From: Shewanella amazonensis SB2B
GTDB taxonomy: Bacteria > Pseudomonadota > Gammaproteobacteria > Enterobacterales > Shewanellaceae
DNA: 64,000 bases
Direction of reading: 5' to 3'
Assembly (NCBI RefSeq): GCF_000015245.1
Contig: NC_008700.1
Span: 4,042,501-4,106,500, forward strand
Shown here: positions 43,049 to 51,843 of the stretch, in pieces
Numbering within the stretch: position 1 is the first letter of the stretch
Layout: each line of letters starts with the position of its first letter
Made by a program: the position numbers and the translations under genes
Notes under the pieces: generated by a model
What the model was told of the DNA's origin: nothing
Seen by the model: the letters and a program-made list of their open reading frames with translations, nothing else
Database searches by the model: none

Positions 43049-43804
43049 TCAGGGTTTAGTAAACTTAAGTACGAATCTGTCGCTGTGGCCCCGTATTCTT
43101 TTATCAAATACTGAGATATCCAGCGGATCGGCCTTGTTGGCCAGCGCATCCAGCTCTCCATCGAACCTGAAACCTGCCTCGGTCATTTTTTTTATCACCA
43201 GGGCGGGATCCATACGATGCAGCTGCTCTGCCACTTCAGCACCGCTGCCGGGCTTTGCTCTGTGGTCAATAATCGCAACCTGACCACCGGGCTTAAGCGA
43301 CTGCTGCATCAAGGCCACCAGCTTATCCACGTCGATAGCAGGCCAATCCTGGGTGCTGTAGAGCGCATCATGAAATCCCAGCACGAAAAAAATCCGGTCA
43401 AAACTCCCGTCAACAAAGTGCAGGTCATTCGCTTCTGCCAAGAGGGTTTCCACGTTAGGCAGGCGGGCAGCGTAATCCCTTTGCTTGAGTTCTTCTCCGG
43501 CAAACGGCAGATAAGCCTGGTTGTTATGGGCCACCACCCGGCCACCGCTTCCAACTGCACGGGCAAGCAGCTCGGTGTAATAGCCACCACCGGAAAAGAG
43601 GTCCAGTACCTTTTGCCCGGGTTCCACCTCAAAGTAACTCAGGATGAGGTCCGGCTTACGCTGAATATCCCGCCCCCTGTCTGCTTCCGGCCGGGCGTTA
43701 TCGGTCATGGCATTTCGAATATGCGGTCCGATTTCCCGTGCATCGACCGACGAACTCGCCCAAAGGCTCAAGGCCAACAAACTCAATACAGTGACAGTTT
43801 TCAT
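43049..43804 (-). CDS. Methyltransferase-fold protein with signal peptide (COG4798-like)
   Basis: 251 residues. The signal peptide MKTVTVLSLLALSLWASSSVDA is followed by a class I SAM methyltransferase core: QKVLDLFSGGGYYTELLARAVG (motif I), DLHFVDGSFDRIFFVLGFHD, and LKPGGQVAIIDHRAKPG. GGGGGA precedes ATG 43804. A methyltransferase fold exported to the periplasm is odd because SAM is cytoplasmic; the group is nonetheless widespread, so either it binds another ligand or the N terminus is an anchor. Function unknown. Confidence 0.85.
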   Translation of the reverse strand: MKTVTVLSLLALSLWASSSVDAREIGPHIRNAMTDNARPEADRGRDIQRKPDLILSYFEVEPGQKVLDLFSGGGYYTELLARAVGSGGRVVAHNNQAYLPFAGEELKQRDYAARLPNVETLLAEANDLHFVDGSFDRIFFVLGFHDALYSTQDWPAIDVDKLVALMQQSLKPGGQVAIIDHRAKPGSGAEVAEQLHRMDPALVIKKMTEAGFRFDGELDALANKADPLDISVFDKRIRGHSDRFVLKFTKP

Positions 43805-43978
43805 ATTTTCCCCCAAAAGTGATTCGCACCACCATTTTGGTAAATAAAAGGTTTTTTATCTGTTTATTATTTGTAAATATTTGCTTTTATTGAGGAAAAA
43901 TGTAAGAAAATGTTTGCTGATTAAATTTCGAACTGTTAGCTATATCAGTGAAAGCCAATACAACACAGGAAGGTGGAT

Positions 43979-44587
43979 ATGGGTAAATCGCTGATGCAAA
44001 AAGGTACGCTGGGCATGTTGGGCGCTTTGGTCACCCTGGGGCTGTTCGTCTTTATGGCCTATCTGGTCAAACAGTCTCCGGTGGAGTATCAGGAACCCAC
44101 AGCAACACCTGAGCTCCAGGTTACTATGCCGGACAGAGAAGCACTCAGGCCTGTTCGAAACACCACACCTCCGCCCATGCCAGAGCCGATAAAACCGGTG
44201 GAAATCGCCACAACCGGGGAAAACTCAGGAACAGGGGTGCCCATAGACTCCCCCACCATAGAACTGCCCCCCGTATCCCAGGGCGGTTCAAACTTTGGCA
44301 GCTCAGATTATGATGCCGTGCCCGTTGTACAAATCCAGCCCAACTACCCCATCAGCGCCGCCCAAAACGGCAAAGAAGGCTTTGTGGTGGTGGGCTTTGA
44401 TATCGCTGCCGATGGCAGCACCTCCAATGTGCGGGTGCTGGACGCCAACCCCAAACGCACCTTCGATGCTGCTGCACGCGACGCGGTGAAGCGTTGGAAG
44501 TACAAACCCAAGATGGTCGATGGCAAACCCGTGGGTATGAGTAACCAGCAAATTCGCCTAGATTTCAGTCTGGATCAGCGGATTTAA
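43979..44587 (+). CDS. TonB-like energy-transducer family protein (orphan)
   Basis: 202 residues. One N-terminal membrane helix (GTLGMLGALVTLGLFVFMAYLV) is followed by a Pro-rich periplasmic spacer (TTPPPMPEPIKPVEI) and a C-terminal TonB domain (VVQIQPNYPISAAQNGKEGFVVVGFDIAADGS ... AARDAVKRWKYKPKMVDGKP). No exbB/exbD or receptor gene adjoins it. AGGAAGG precedes ATG 43979; an upstream GTG two codons earlier is less likely. It may share the ExbBD of another locus or act as a TonB2/TtpC-type partner. Confidence 0.88.
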   Translation: MGKSLMQKGTLGMLGALVTLGLFVFMAYLVKQSPVEYQEPTATPELQVTMPDREALRPVRNTTPPPMPEPIKPVEIATTGENSGTGVPIDSPTIELPPVSQGGSNFGSSDYDAVPVVQIQPNYPISAAQNGKEGFVVVGFDIAADGSTSNVRVLDANPKRTFDAAARDAVKRWKYKPKMVDGKPVGMSNQQIRLDFSLDQRI

Positions 44588-45840
44588 CAGACACCGCCCG
44601 CTTTACGCTGCAAATGCCCCTTCTGCCACCACAGCAGGGGCAACACCAGCATCAGCAGAAGCACTGCATAAAACATACGCCCACCGAGCGCTACCCCGAG
44701 CGCCACGCAAAACCCAAGCCCCAACAGGATCCAGAGACGGGAAGATGCACCGAGTAAACGCCAGGCAGCGAGCATGGACATGGCATAGATAATCACAAAC
44801 ACCCCATTGCTCCAGGCGATAAGCTGCTCCAGATCCTGCTCAAACACAAACACCAGTGTCAGCACCAACGCCATGGAGCCCAGAATAGCCGTCTGCGCAC
44901 GAACGGGTACACCATGGTCATTCAGGCGTTGAAAGTAACGGGGCATGATGCCCTCACGGCTGAAGCTCCACAGCAAACGTGCAGCACTGCCAGCATAGAC
45001 GTTTACTGTGGCAAGGCCCGCTGACACGCCCAGTATGCCGATTACCTGAGCACCACCGGCGCCAAGCAGGGTGTCGAATACCCCCATCATGGCGACGCCC
45101 GTGCTGGAGGGCACCAGCCACAGTAAACTGGTGCAGCCAAGATAAATCAGCCCCACCAGCACTGTGCCGAGCATCATCGCCGGGATCATGTCTTTTTCCG
45201 GCTCACGAAAATCGTGGGCCAGATGAGTCATGGCCTCGACCCCCAGAAAGCTCCAGAAGGCGATACCCGCTGCCAGCATCATGGGGCCGGTCTGCCAGGC
45301 TGATTCAAAATCCGGCAATTCGACGGCATGATGCTGCACACCCAGTCCCATAAACAGCGCAAGCACCACGGCCACTATTCCCAGGGTCAGTGCAAATTGG
45401 GCCTTGGCCGACACCTGCAAGCCCTTTAAATTGGCGAACCACAGGAGACCTATGACCAAGAGCTGCGCCAATAGCAGCTCAACGCCCGCCAATGGCAACA
45501 AAGCGGTGACAAACTGAAATGTCATCAAAATGGCGGCGGGAGCGCCCATAGGGATCACCAACAAAAAGATAAGTCCGATACTGCGCCCCAGGGTGCGGCC
45601 AAAGGCTTTTTCCACAAAGAAGGCCGGCCCGGCTGCATGGGGAAATCGGCTTGCCAAACGGCCAAACACCAAAGTCACCGGAATAATGGCCAGAGTGAGC
45701 AGTGCCCAGGCCCAAAGCGCACTGGTTCCGGCTTTTGCCAGTGTCATCTGCGGCAAGATAAACACCCCGGTACCCAGTAAAGTGGTGGCCATGAGTCCGG
45801 CGCCTTGCCAGCGTCCGATCGTTCCTTTGATATGTTCCAT
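44584..45840 (-). CDS. yjeH: APC-family amino acid exporter, YjeH-like
   Basis: 418 residues and about 12 membrane helices. It matches E. coli YjeH along its length, e.g. GAGLMATTLLGTGVFILPQ, SIGLIFLLVIPMGAPAA, FWSFLGVEAMTHLAHDFREPEKD and NGVFVIIYAMSMLA. YjeH exports methionine and branched-chain amino acids (family knowledge). It is divergent from an Lrp/AsnC regulator gene, which probably induces it when these amino acids are high. Its stop overlaps the end of the converging TonB-like gene by 4 bp. Confidence 0.9.
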   Translation of the reverse strand: MEHIKGTIGRWQGAGLMATTLLGTGVFILPQMTLAKAGTSALWAWALLTLAIIPVTLVFGRLASRFPHAAGPAFFVEKAFGRTLGRSIGLIFLLVIPMGAPAAILMTFQFVTALLPLAGVELLLAQLLVIGLLWFANLKGLQVSAKAQFALTLGIVAVVLALFMGLGVQHHAVELPDFESAWQTGPMMLAAGIAFWSFLGVEAMTHLAHDFREPEKDMIPAMMLGTVLVGLIYLGCTSLLWLVPSSTGVAMMGVFDTLLGAGGAQVIGILGVSAGLATVNVYAGSAARLLWSFSREGIMPRYFQRLNDHGVPVRAQTAILGSMALVLTLVFVFEQDLEQLIAWSNGVFVIIYAMSMLAAWRLLGASSRLWILLGLGFCVALGVALGGRMFYAVLLLMLVLPLLWWQKGHLQRKAGGVC

Positions 45841-46006
45841 CTGTTAGATTATTGCTGTGGAAAGTTAGGCAAAGTATAGCGGTGAGCAGAGCCACATTCT
45901 GCCGCCCTTTTCCTGCATTAGGTGGCCTTAAACCGTCATTTTGGCGGTTATTAAAGATAAATCCGGCATTTCGTCGGCAAGCTCAAATCATCAAGGAGTT
46001 TTCAGG

Positions 46007-46438
46007 TTGGATAAGTTTGATCAGGCCATTATTCAGGCCCTGCGCCAGGACGCCAGAAGAAGCATTTCCACTATTGCCGACGAAGTGAATCTGTCGCGCA
46101 GTGCAGTCTCAGAACGTATAAAAAAACTTGAGCAATCCGGCGTTATCCGCGGCTACCAGGTTCTCCTGTCTGAATCGCAAAAAGAAGGAGTTTCGGCCTA
46201 CTTTGAAATTCAGCACAAGTGCCCGCGCTGTGCCGATGTGGTGCACGTGTTCCACGCGATTCCCGAAGTACTGACCTGTCATGGGATCTCCGGTGATATG
46301 GACCTGCTGGTGTATGTCCACGCCCCATCCATGCGCCGCCTGCACGAAATCCGCGAATATATCGACACCCATACCGACATTGTCAAAATCAAAACACACG
46401 TTGTCATGAGTGAGTGGATTAACAATCTCGCCCCCTAA
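46007..46438 (+). CDS. Lrp/AsnC family regulator, probable controller of yjeH
   Basis: 143 residues starting at a TTG (MDKFDQAIIQALRQDARRSI) with AAGGAG 8 nt upstream. This start matches the usual beginning of the family; the frame is open further upstream but without family similarity. It has an HTH (LSRSAVSERIKKLEQSGVIRGY) and a RAM domain (LTCHGISGDMDLLVYVHAPSM). A CPRC pair (KCPRCADVV) near residue 79 is unusual and could bind metal or be redox-active (inference). It is divergent from the amino acid exporter. Confidence 0.88.
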   Translation: MDKFDQAIIQALRQDARRSISTIADEVNLSRSAVSERIKKLEQSGVIRGYQVLLSESQKEGVSAYFEIQHKCPRCADVVHVFHAIPEVLTCHGISGDMDLLVYVHAPSMRRLHEIREYIDTHTDIVKIKTHVVMSEWINNLAP

Positions 46439-46460
46439 GCCAAACACACAATCAGCGCAG

Positions 46461-46533
46461 GTGAGTATGGCATTCAGCACTCTGAGGGCTGGGAGTGCAC
46501 GCATGATTCATCTGGCGAGCCCCTCATACTCAC
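46461..46533. repeat. Nested inverted repeats after the Lrp-type gene
   Basis: GTGAGTATG (46461-46469) pairs with CATACTCAC (46525-46533), and inside it GCACTC (46477-46482) pairs with GAGTGC (46493-46498). No T tract follows. This could be an atypical transcript end of the regulator gene or a structured leader or RNA upstream of menD. Confidence 0.45.
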
Positions 46534-46623
46534 TCCGGGGAATGGTGGCCATGAATCAGCAGTCCTGTGACAAGCGGATGCTCAATCCGAATGGTTTGAT
46601 GACCAACCCGTTGAACGCGGAAC

Positions 46624-46661
46624 AATTAGCGAGACCTAATGCTAATTCTGACAAAATTAGC
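46624..46661. promoter_or_regulatory. Alternating AATTAGC operator-like repeats upstream of menD
   Basis: AATTAGC (46624-46630), GCTAATT (46641-46647) and AATTAGC (46655-46661) occur with 10-bp and 7-bp spacers, so two overlapping inverted repeats share the middle element. A weak sigma-70 match (TTGAAC at 46611, CCTAAT at 46635) overlaps them. Binding by a regulator of menaquinone synthesis is inference; no known operator matches that I recall. Confidence 0.45.
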
Positions 46662-46720
46662 CTGTTAACCAGCAGGGTTAGGGGTACACTAAGGTCACTG
46701 TTATCCAATCCCTTTTCACC

Positions 46721-48439
46721 ATGGATCACTTGCATTCGAGTACTGCCGAACTCAATTTGTTGTGGGGCTCTTTGATTCTGGAGGAGCTCACCCGCCACGG
46801 TGTAATGCATCTGTGCATGGCACCGGGCTCCCGCTCGACGCCACTGACTCTGGCGGCCGCCGCACAGGATAAGCTGACCCGGCATCTGCATTTTGATGAG
46901 CGGGGGTTGGGGTTCCTTGCCCTCGGGTTGGCGAAAGCCAGCCAGGCCCCCGTCGCCATCATCACCACATCGGGTACCGCCGTGGCCAACCTGTATCCGG
47001 CCATAGTGGAAGCATCCCTCACCCACGTGCCCCTGATTATTCTCTCCGGCGACAGACCCTGGGAACTGATTGGCTGTGGCGCCAATCAGGCCATTGAGCA
47101 GCTTGGTATTTTTGGCGGTTACGCCCGCCAGCTCAATCTGCCGACTCCCGACCTGCGAATTGGTCCGGAAGTGCTGCTCAGCGCCCTTGATGAACAATTG
47201 GCCAATCTCGACCGGCCGCTGCATATCAATTGCATGTACCCCGAGCCCCTGTATCCGTCAGAACACAGGTTCGATCAGTTCGACAGTTATTTGAGTCGTC
47301 TTGGCCAGTGGCAGGATACTCAGGTGCCTTATCTGTCGGTGGCCAATGCCAGCCTCAGCGCCTTCCCTCCCCGGGATGCCATGATGCGCTTTGTCCATGG
47401 CAAAGGGGTGATAGTGGCGGGCACCCTGACCGAAGCCGAAACTCCGACAGAACTCATTACCTTGTCGCAAAAACTGGGTTGGCCACTGCTGACCGATGCT
47501 CAAAGCCAGCTGCGCCAGCATCCGGGGGCCATAGGGCATATCGATCAGCTGCTGCTCAATCCCAGGGCCCGCGCCCTGTTGGATCAGGCCGAACGGGTAC
47601 TGGTATTTGGCGGCCGACTCCTGTCGAAACGCCTAATCAGTTATCTGGCTGAAAAAGACTGGCACAGTTACTGGCAGGTATTACCCCATCAGGAAAGACT
47701 CGACCCCAGCCACAGCAACAAGCAACTTTGGCTCGGCCGGGCTGGTGATGTCTGCGCCCTGGAATGGCCACGCTCATCCGAGGCCAACTGGGCGGCGTCG
47801 CTTATCAGCCTGAATCAGTCAGTTGAGCAGGACTTTATCCATCATATTGATGGCGGCGAATTCGGTGAGGCTCAGGTTATTCGCGCCATCGCCGCCAGCC
47901 ATACCGCCGAGCAGCAACTCTTTATCGGTAACAGCCTGCCGGTGCGCCTCTATGATATGTTTGCGCCCATCGGCTGCTGCGCCGCGTCTACCTATACCAA
48001 CAGAGGTGCTTCCGGCATCGATGGTCTTATTGCCACCGCCTGCGGTGTCGCCCGTCATAGCGGACGGCCCACCACCCTGATTCTCGGGGATTTGTCTGCG
48101 CTGCACGATTTGAACTCTCTGGCGCTCGCCCGGGATTGCCAGTCACCCCTGGTCATAGTTGTGCTCAACAATGATGGCGGCAATATTTTTAACTTGTTGC
48201 CGGTTCCCACAGAAGAGCTTCGCAGCGACTTCTATCGCCTCAGCCACGGGTTGGAATTTGGCTACGGCGCCGCCATGTTTGGCCTGCCCTACGACCGTGC
48301 CGAAGATATGGAGGCCTTTATCGATGCCTATCAGGCGGCCCTGGAACATCCGGGCGCCTCTGTGATTGAAGTGACAGTGGCCCAGGATCAGGCCAGTAAT
48401 CAGATAAGGAGAATGGCAGAGTGGATACGCAGCCGCTGA
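46721..48439 (+). CDS. menD: SEPHCHC synthase MenD (menaquinone biosynthesis)
   Basis: 572-residue ThDP enzyme. MCMAPGSRSTPLTLAAA-type N-terminal motif (HLCMAPGSRSTPLTL), TSGTAVANLYPAIVEAS, and the ThDP motif region GDLSALHDLNSLALA ... NNDGGNIFN are diagnostic. It adds succinic semialdehyde from 2-oxoglutarate to isochorismate, giving SEPHCHC, the first committed step of menaquinone synthesis. It is the first gene of menD-menH-menC-menE, all overlapping. menF, menB and menA are not in this window. Confidence 0.96.
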   Translation: MDHLHSSTAELNLLWGSLILEELTRHGVMHLCMAPGSRSTPLTLAAAAQDKLTRHLHFDERGLGFLALGLAKASQAPVAIITTSGTAVANLYPAIVEASLTHVPLIILSGDRPWELIGCGANQAIEQLGIFGGYARQLNLPTPDLRIGPEVLLSALDEQLANLDRPLHINCMYPEPLYPSEHRFDQFDSYLSRLGQWQDTQVPYLSVANASLSAFPPRDAMMRFVHGKGVIVAGTLTEAETPTELITLSQKLGWPLLTDAQSQLRQHPGAIGHIDQLLLNPRARALLDQAERVLVFGGRLLSKRLISYLAEKDWHSYWQVLPHQERLDPSHSNKQLWLGRAGDVCALEWPRSSEANWAASLISLNQSVEQDFIHHIDGGEFGEAQVIRAIAASHTAEQQLFIGNSLPVRLYDMFAPIGCCAASTYTNRGASGIDGLIATACGVARHSGRPTTLILGDLSALHDLNSLALARDCQSPLVIVVLNNDGGNIFNLLPVPTEELRSDFYRLSHGLEFGYGAAMFGLPYDRAEDMEAFIDAYQAALEHPGASVIEVTVAQDQASNQIRRMAEWIRSR

Positions 48440-49254
48440 AGCCCTGTCTGCTGTTGTTACATGGCTTTTTGGGCAGCGGCAGCGATTGGGATACATTGGC
48501 TCCCGAACTCGAACCCCATTTTCGGCTGCTGACACCGGACCTACCCGGGCATGGCTCAGCACCGTTTGACGTGCGCTTCGACGATAAGGCTGAGAATCAG
48601 CCTGACGGCAAGGGCATAAGCCCGTTTGACAAGGTTAGCCTTGCCCTGCTCGACTGGCTCGCCAAGCAGGACGTGACCGAGTTTCACCTGCTGGGTTATT
48701 CCCTCGGTGGCCGCCTGGCCCTGCATCTGGCGAGTCTGGCCCCAAAAAGGCTGCTGAGCCTTAACCTTGAATCCTGTCATCCGGGCCTTGAGAGTGACAG
48801 CGCAAGGGGCGAGCGGCTCGCCGCCGACAGCCTCTGGGCCAAACGACTGGCCACTGAGCCCCTGCCTGAGTTTCTCGATGCCTGGTATCGTCAAGGCGTA
48901 TTTGCCCATCTCGATGACAACGCCCGCCAGGCTCTGGTAACAAGGCGCTGTGCCCAGCATCAAGACAACAACCGCCAGGCGCTGTTGCAGATGTATCTGG
49001 CCACCTCGCTGGCAAATCAACAGGATCTCAGAGCCGTACCAGCCAACTTGCCCTGCCCGGTGAATCTTTATGTGGGCGAGGAAGACAACAAATTTACCGC
49101 CCTCGCCAACCAGTGGCAGCAGCAAGCGGGTATTCACGTATATAGAATTGAAGGCGCCGGCCACAATTGTCATGCCGAGCAGCCGAGCCTGTTTGCACGC
49201 AGTCTGCTTCAGGGCATATTCCATCAATCCAGCGCGGATCAATCGCATGTCTGA
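48421..49254 (+). CDS. menH: SHCHC synthase MenH (alpha/beta hydrolase)
   Basis: 277 residues starting at GTG, overlapping menD by 19 bp. It has an alpha/beta-hydrolase fold with oxyanion segment LLHGFLGSGSDWD, nucleophile elbow LLGYSLGGRLALHLA (Ser), and catalytic His in GAGHNCHAEQP. It removes pyruvate from SEPHCHC to give SHCHC. Its position between menD and menC supports the assignment. Confidence 0.92.
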   Translation: MDTQPLKPCLLLLHGFLGSGSDWDTLAPELEPHFRLLTPDLPGHGSAPFDVRFDDKAENQPDGKGISPFDKVSLALLDWLAKQDVTEFHLLGYSLGGRLALHLASLAPKRLLSLNLESCHPGLESDSARGERLAADSLWAKRLATEPLPEFLDAWYRQGVFAHLDDNARQALVTRRCAQHQDNNRQALLQMYLATSLANQQDLRAVPANLPCPVNLYVGEEDNKFTALANQWQQQAGIHVYRIEGAGHNCHAEQPSLFARSLLQGIFHQSSADQSHV

Positions 49255-50350
49255 CTCTTCTTTTGCCCTCTATCCCTATCGCATCGCCCTCAGCCGCCCG
49301 CTGCCCGTGGGTAAGCAGCGTATTATGCATCGCAGCGGCTTGGTGATAGAGGTACGCACCGGCGAGCGGAGCGTCTTCGCCGAAATAGCGCCCTTAAGCG
49401 GCCCGGATATGGATGGTGCCCCTATCCTTGGCTTCAGCTCCGAGTCGCTGGACGAATGCATTCAGACACTAAAAAGCAGTCTTGCAGGCATTAGCCCGGC
49501 GACCGAAGCCGAGTGGGGAGCGAGGCTTGAGACTTTGGCCGATTCCGCTCCGGAAGCGTCAGTCGCCTGGGGGCTGGGTATACTGGCCGCTCAGCTCAAT
49601 GAGCAGCTCTGTGTGCTGTCACCTGATAGTGCCCAGCAGCCGGATGATAGTGCTCACCCAATGCTGGGCATCCCACTCATTTATCTTGCCCAGGACGAGC
49701 CACTGGAGAGCATACGAAAGCGCGTTAAAGCGCTGCCAGATCACACCCGATTCGTAAAGGTGAAGGTGGGCCAAACCTCCATGGAGACCGAGCTGAACCT
49801 CATCCATGCGATTCTTGCAGAGCGGCCACAACTGAAGCTGCGTCTCGATGCCAATCAGGGCTTTGAGTTGGAAGATGCCATTGATTTTTGTGCATGCCTG
49901 CCCAGGGGCGCCATCGATTATATCGAAGAGCCCTGTCGTAATCCGGCCGACAATCCAGCACTCTTCCGGGCTGTTGGCATCAGCTATGCCCTGGATGAGT
50001 CTCTCATCCTGTCAGACTTTCACTTCCCGGATGATCCCCAGTCTCAGGGGCTCAGGGCATTGGTGTTAAAGCCCATGCTGCTCGGCTCGCCCGCCCGGGT
50101 GCAGGCGTTTATTGAGGAAGCCCATTCGCGGGGCATTCGCTGTGTTATCAGCTCGGCACTGGAGTCATCTCTGGGCATAGCCGCGCTGGCGGCCTTTGCC
50201 AAACAGGTCACCCCGGACGAAGCGCCGGGGCTAGATACCCTGTTTCCCTTTGAGGCCGACTGCATCGTCTCACAAGGCCAAAAGCGTTGCCTCACCCCAG
50301 ACGCCCCGGGGCCTGTGCTTGGCTGTGAACTCGGAGCCTCGCTGCTGTGA
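49247..50350 (+). CDS. menC: o-Succinylbenzoate synthase MenC
   Basis: 367-residue enolase-superfamily enzyme. The Lys motif FVKVKVGQ, metal ligands in LRLDANQGF, DYIEEPC and YALDESL, and a C-terminal barrel base segment are seen. It dehydrates SHCHC to o-succinylbenzoate. It starts at ATG 49247, overlapping menH by 8 bp, and overlaps the menE GTG by 4 bp. A longer upstream frame through menH is rejected. Confidence 0.94.
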   Translation: MSDSSFALYPYRIALSRPLPVGKQRIMHRSGLVIEVRTGERSVFAEIAPLSGPDMDGAPILGFSSESLDECIQTLKSSLAGISPATEAEWGARLETLADSAPEASVAWGLGILAAQLNEQLCVLSPDSAQQPDDSAHPMLGIPLIYLAQDEPLESIRKRVKALPDHTRFVKVKVGQTSMETELNLIHAILAERPQLKLRLDANQGFELEDAIDFCACLPRGAIDYIEEPCRNPADNPALFRAVGISYALDESLILSDFHFPDDPQSQGLRALVLKPMLLGSPARVQAFIEEAHSRGIRCVISSALESSLGIAALAAFAKQVTPDEAPGLDTLFPFEADCIVSQGQKRCLTPDAPGPVLGCELGASLL

Positions 50351-51780
50351 GCCCTCAGCGTTCAGTCAGGCCTCAACTATCCATCTCGCCCCTGCAGCAA
50401 GCATCGGCCACCTGGCCCGACGCCCATGCACTGATAACGCCGGAATTCACCTTGTCTTTCGAGGTGCTGGGCAAGCTGGTGCGTGAGGTTGCCAGACAGC
50501 TTAAGACACAAGATATACAGCGCCTCGGGGTGATTGGGCCCAACAGTGTTGAGCAAATTGTCCTCTACTGGGCCTGCGCCGAAGCAGGTGCCCTTTTTTG
50601 CCCCCTGTCATGGCGCTTTCCGGTTTCTCAGCTGGAGATTCTGATACGGCGTTTTGCCCTCGATGCACTGCATGCCCCGACGCTTGAAAGCCTTTGCCCT
50701 GCGTTACCCCGTATTCATGTTGCCGACATGATTGGCGGAATAGGGGCAAGCTCCCTGACGACTCCGGCCAGCGCAGTATTGGACCTGTCGCAGCCGGTTA
50801 ATCTGGTGCTGAGTTCAGGCTCCACGGGCGAGCCTAAAGCCGCAGTACATGCTCTGGCCAATCATATTGCCAGCGCTGAGGGTGCCCGATGCCTTATCCC
50901 GCTGTCACCGGGCGATCGCTGGCTCCTGTCATTGCCGCTGTTTCATATCGGCGGTATCGCCATTCTCAATCGATGTGCCCTCGCCGGGGCTGCGGTGGTG
51001 TTGCCACAGCAGCAAGCATCGACAAGACCACTGTCGATGGCGCAGGCCATGTCAGCACTGTCACCCACCCATGTCTCTTTGGTGGCGGCGCAGCTCACTG
51101 CGCTGCTTGAGGATTCGCCTGACTCACTTAGCTCAGTTAAGGCGTTGCTGCTGGGGGGCAGCGCCATAGGTGGCGCGTTGCTTTCACGACTTGAAGCACT
51201 GGGGATACACGCTTTTACCAGCTACGGCATGACAGAAATGAGCTCGCAAATCACCACAGGCCCCGCCAATAGCGAGGGCGCAAGCGGCACCCTGTTGCCG
51301 GGACGGGAGCTCAGAATCCATCAGGGGGAAATTCAGGTACGAGGCGAGACTCTGTTCCTTGGGTATCTGGAGGATAACGGTCTGAGATTACCGCTCACCG
51401 ATGACGGTTGGTTTGCGACCAAAGACTGCGGCCATCTGGACGAAGCCGGCAGACTTTTTGTGGCGGGGCGGCTCGACAACATGTTTATCTGCGGCGGAGA
51501 AAACCTGCACCCGGAAGAAATTGAAGCGGCGCTGTGCCAACATCCTCTGGTGCTGGAGGCCATCGTTTATCCCAAAGCTGATAACACTTTTGGATTCTTG
51601 CCCCATGCGCTGCTGCGCTGCCGCAATACCATGCCCTCCCAAGGGGAATTGGATGACTTCCTTGCAAGCCGTATCGCCCGCTTTAAACGGCCTCGCAGTT
51701 ATCAGGCATGGCCACAGATGGCAAGCAGCGGCCTGAAAACCAACCGCAAGGCGGTGGTGGCCGCAGTGCTGCGCCAGTGA
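50347..51780 (+). CDS. menE: o-Succinylbenzoate-CoA ligase MenE
   Basis: 477-residue ANL-superfamily ligase. The AMP-binding P-loop is LSSGSTGEPKAAVHAL, followed by TSYGMTEMSS, and the A8 region GRLDNMFICGGENLHPEEIE. It activates o-succinylbenzoate to the CoA thioester before MenB. GTG start overlapping menC. It is the last gene of the men set; no classical terminator was seen in the bases before the IS200-like element, which begins about 60 bp downstream. Confidence 0.94.
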   Translation: MSPQRSVRPQLSISPLQQASATWPDAHALITPEFTLSFEVLGKLVREVARQLKTQDIQRLGVIGPNSVEQIVLYWACAEAGALFCPLSWRFPVSQLEILIRRFALDALHAPTLESLCPALPRIHVADMIGGIGASSLTTPASAVLDLSQPVNLVLSSGSTGEPKAAVHALANHIASAEGARCLIPLSPGDRWLLSLPLFHIGGIAILNRCALAGAAVVLPQQQASTRPLSMAQAMSALSPTHVSLVAAQLTALLEDSPDSLSSVKALLLGGSAIGGALLSRLEALGIHAFTSYGMTEMSSQITTGPANSEGASGTLLPGRELRIHQGEIQVRGETLFLGYLEDNGLRLPLTDDGWFATKDCGHLDEAGRLFVAGRLDNMFICGGENLHPEEIEAALCQHPLVLEAIVYPKADNTFGFLPHALLRCRNTMPSQGELDDFLASRIARFKRPRSYQAWPQMASSGLKTNRKAVVAAVLRQ

Positions 51781-51843
51781 ATCACAGTGAATGCCAAGGC
51801 GCCAAAACCTGTTAATGCCTGACGGATAACCACAAGTAAAAAT

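Noticed and set aside
43805..43978. Fur box upstream of the TonB-like gene
   Set aside because: The AT-rich stretch lacks a recognisable GATAAT-type triple repeat or 19-bp palindrome.
46410..46775. 121-codon plus-strand frame between the Lrp-type gene and menD
   Set aside because: It overlaps both neighbours in another frame and runs through inverted repeats; no coding character.
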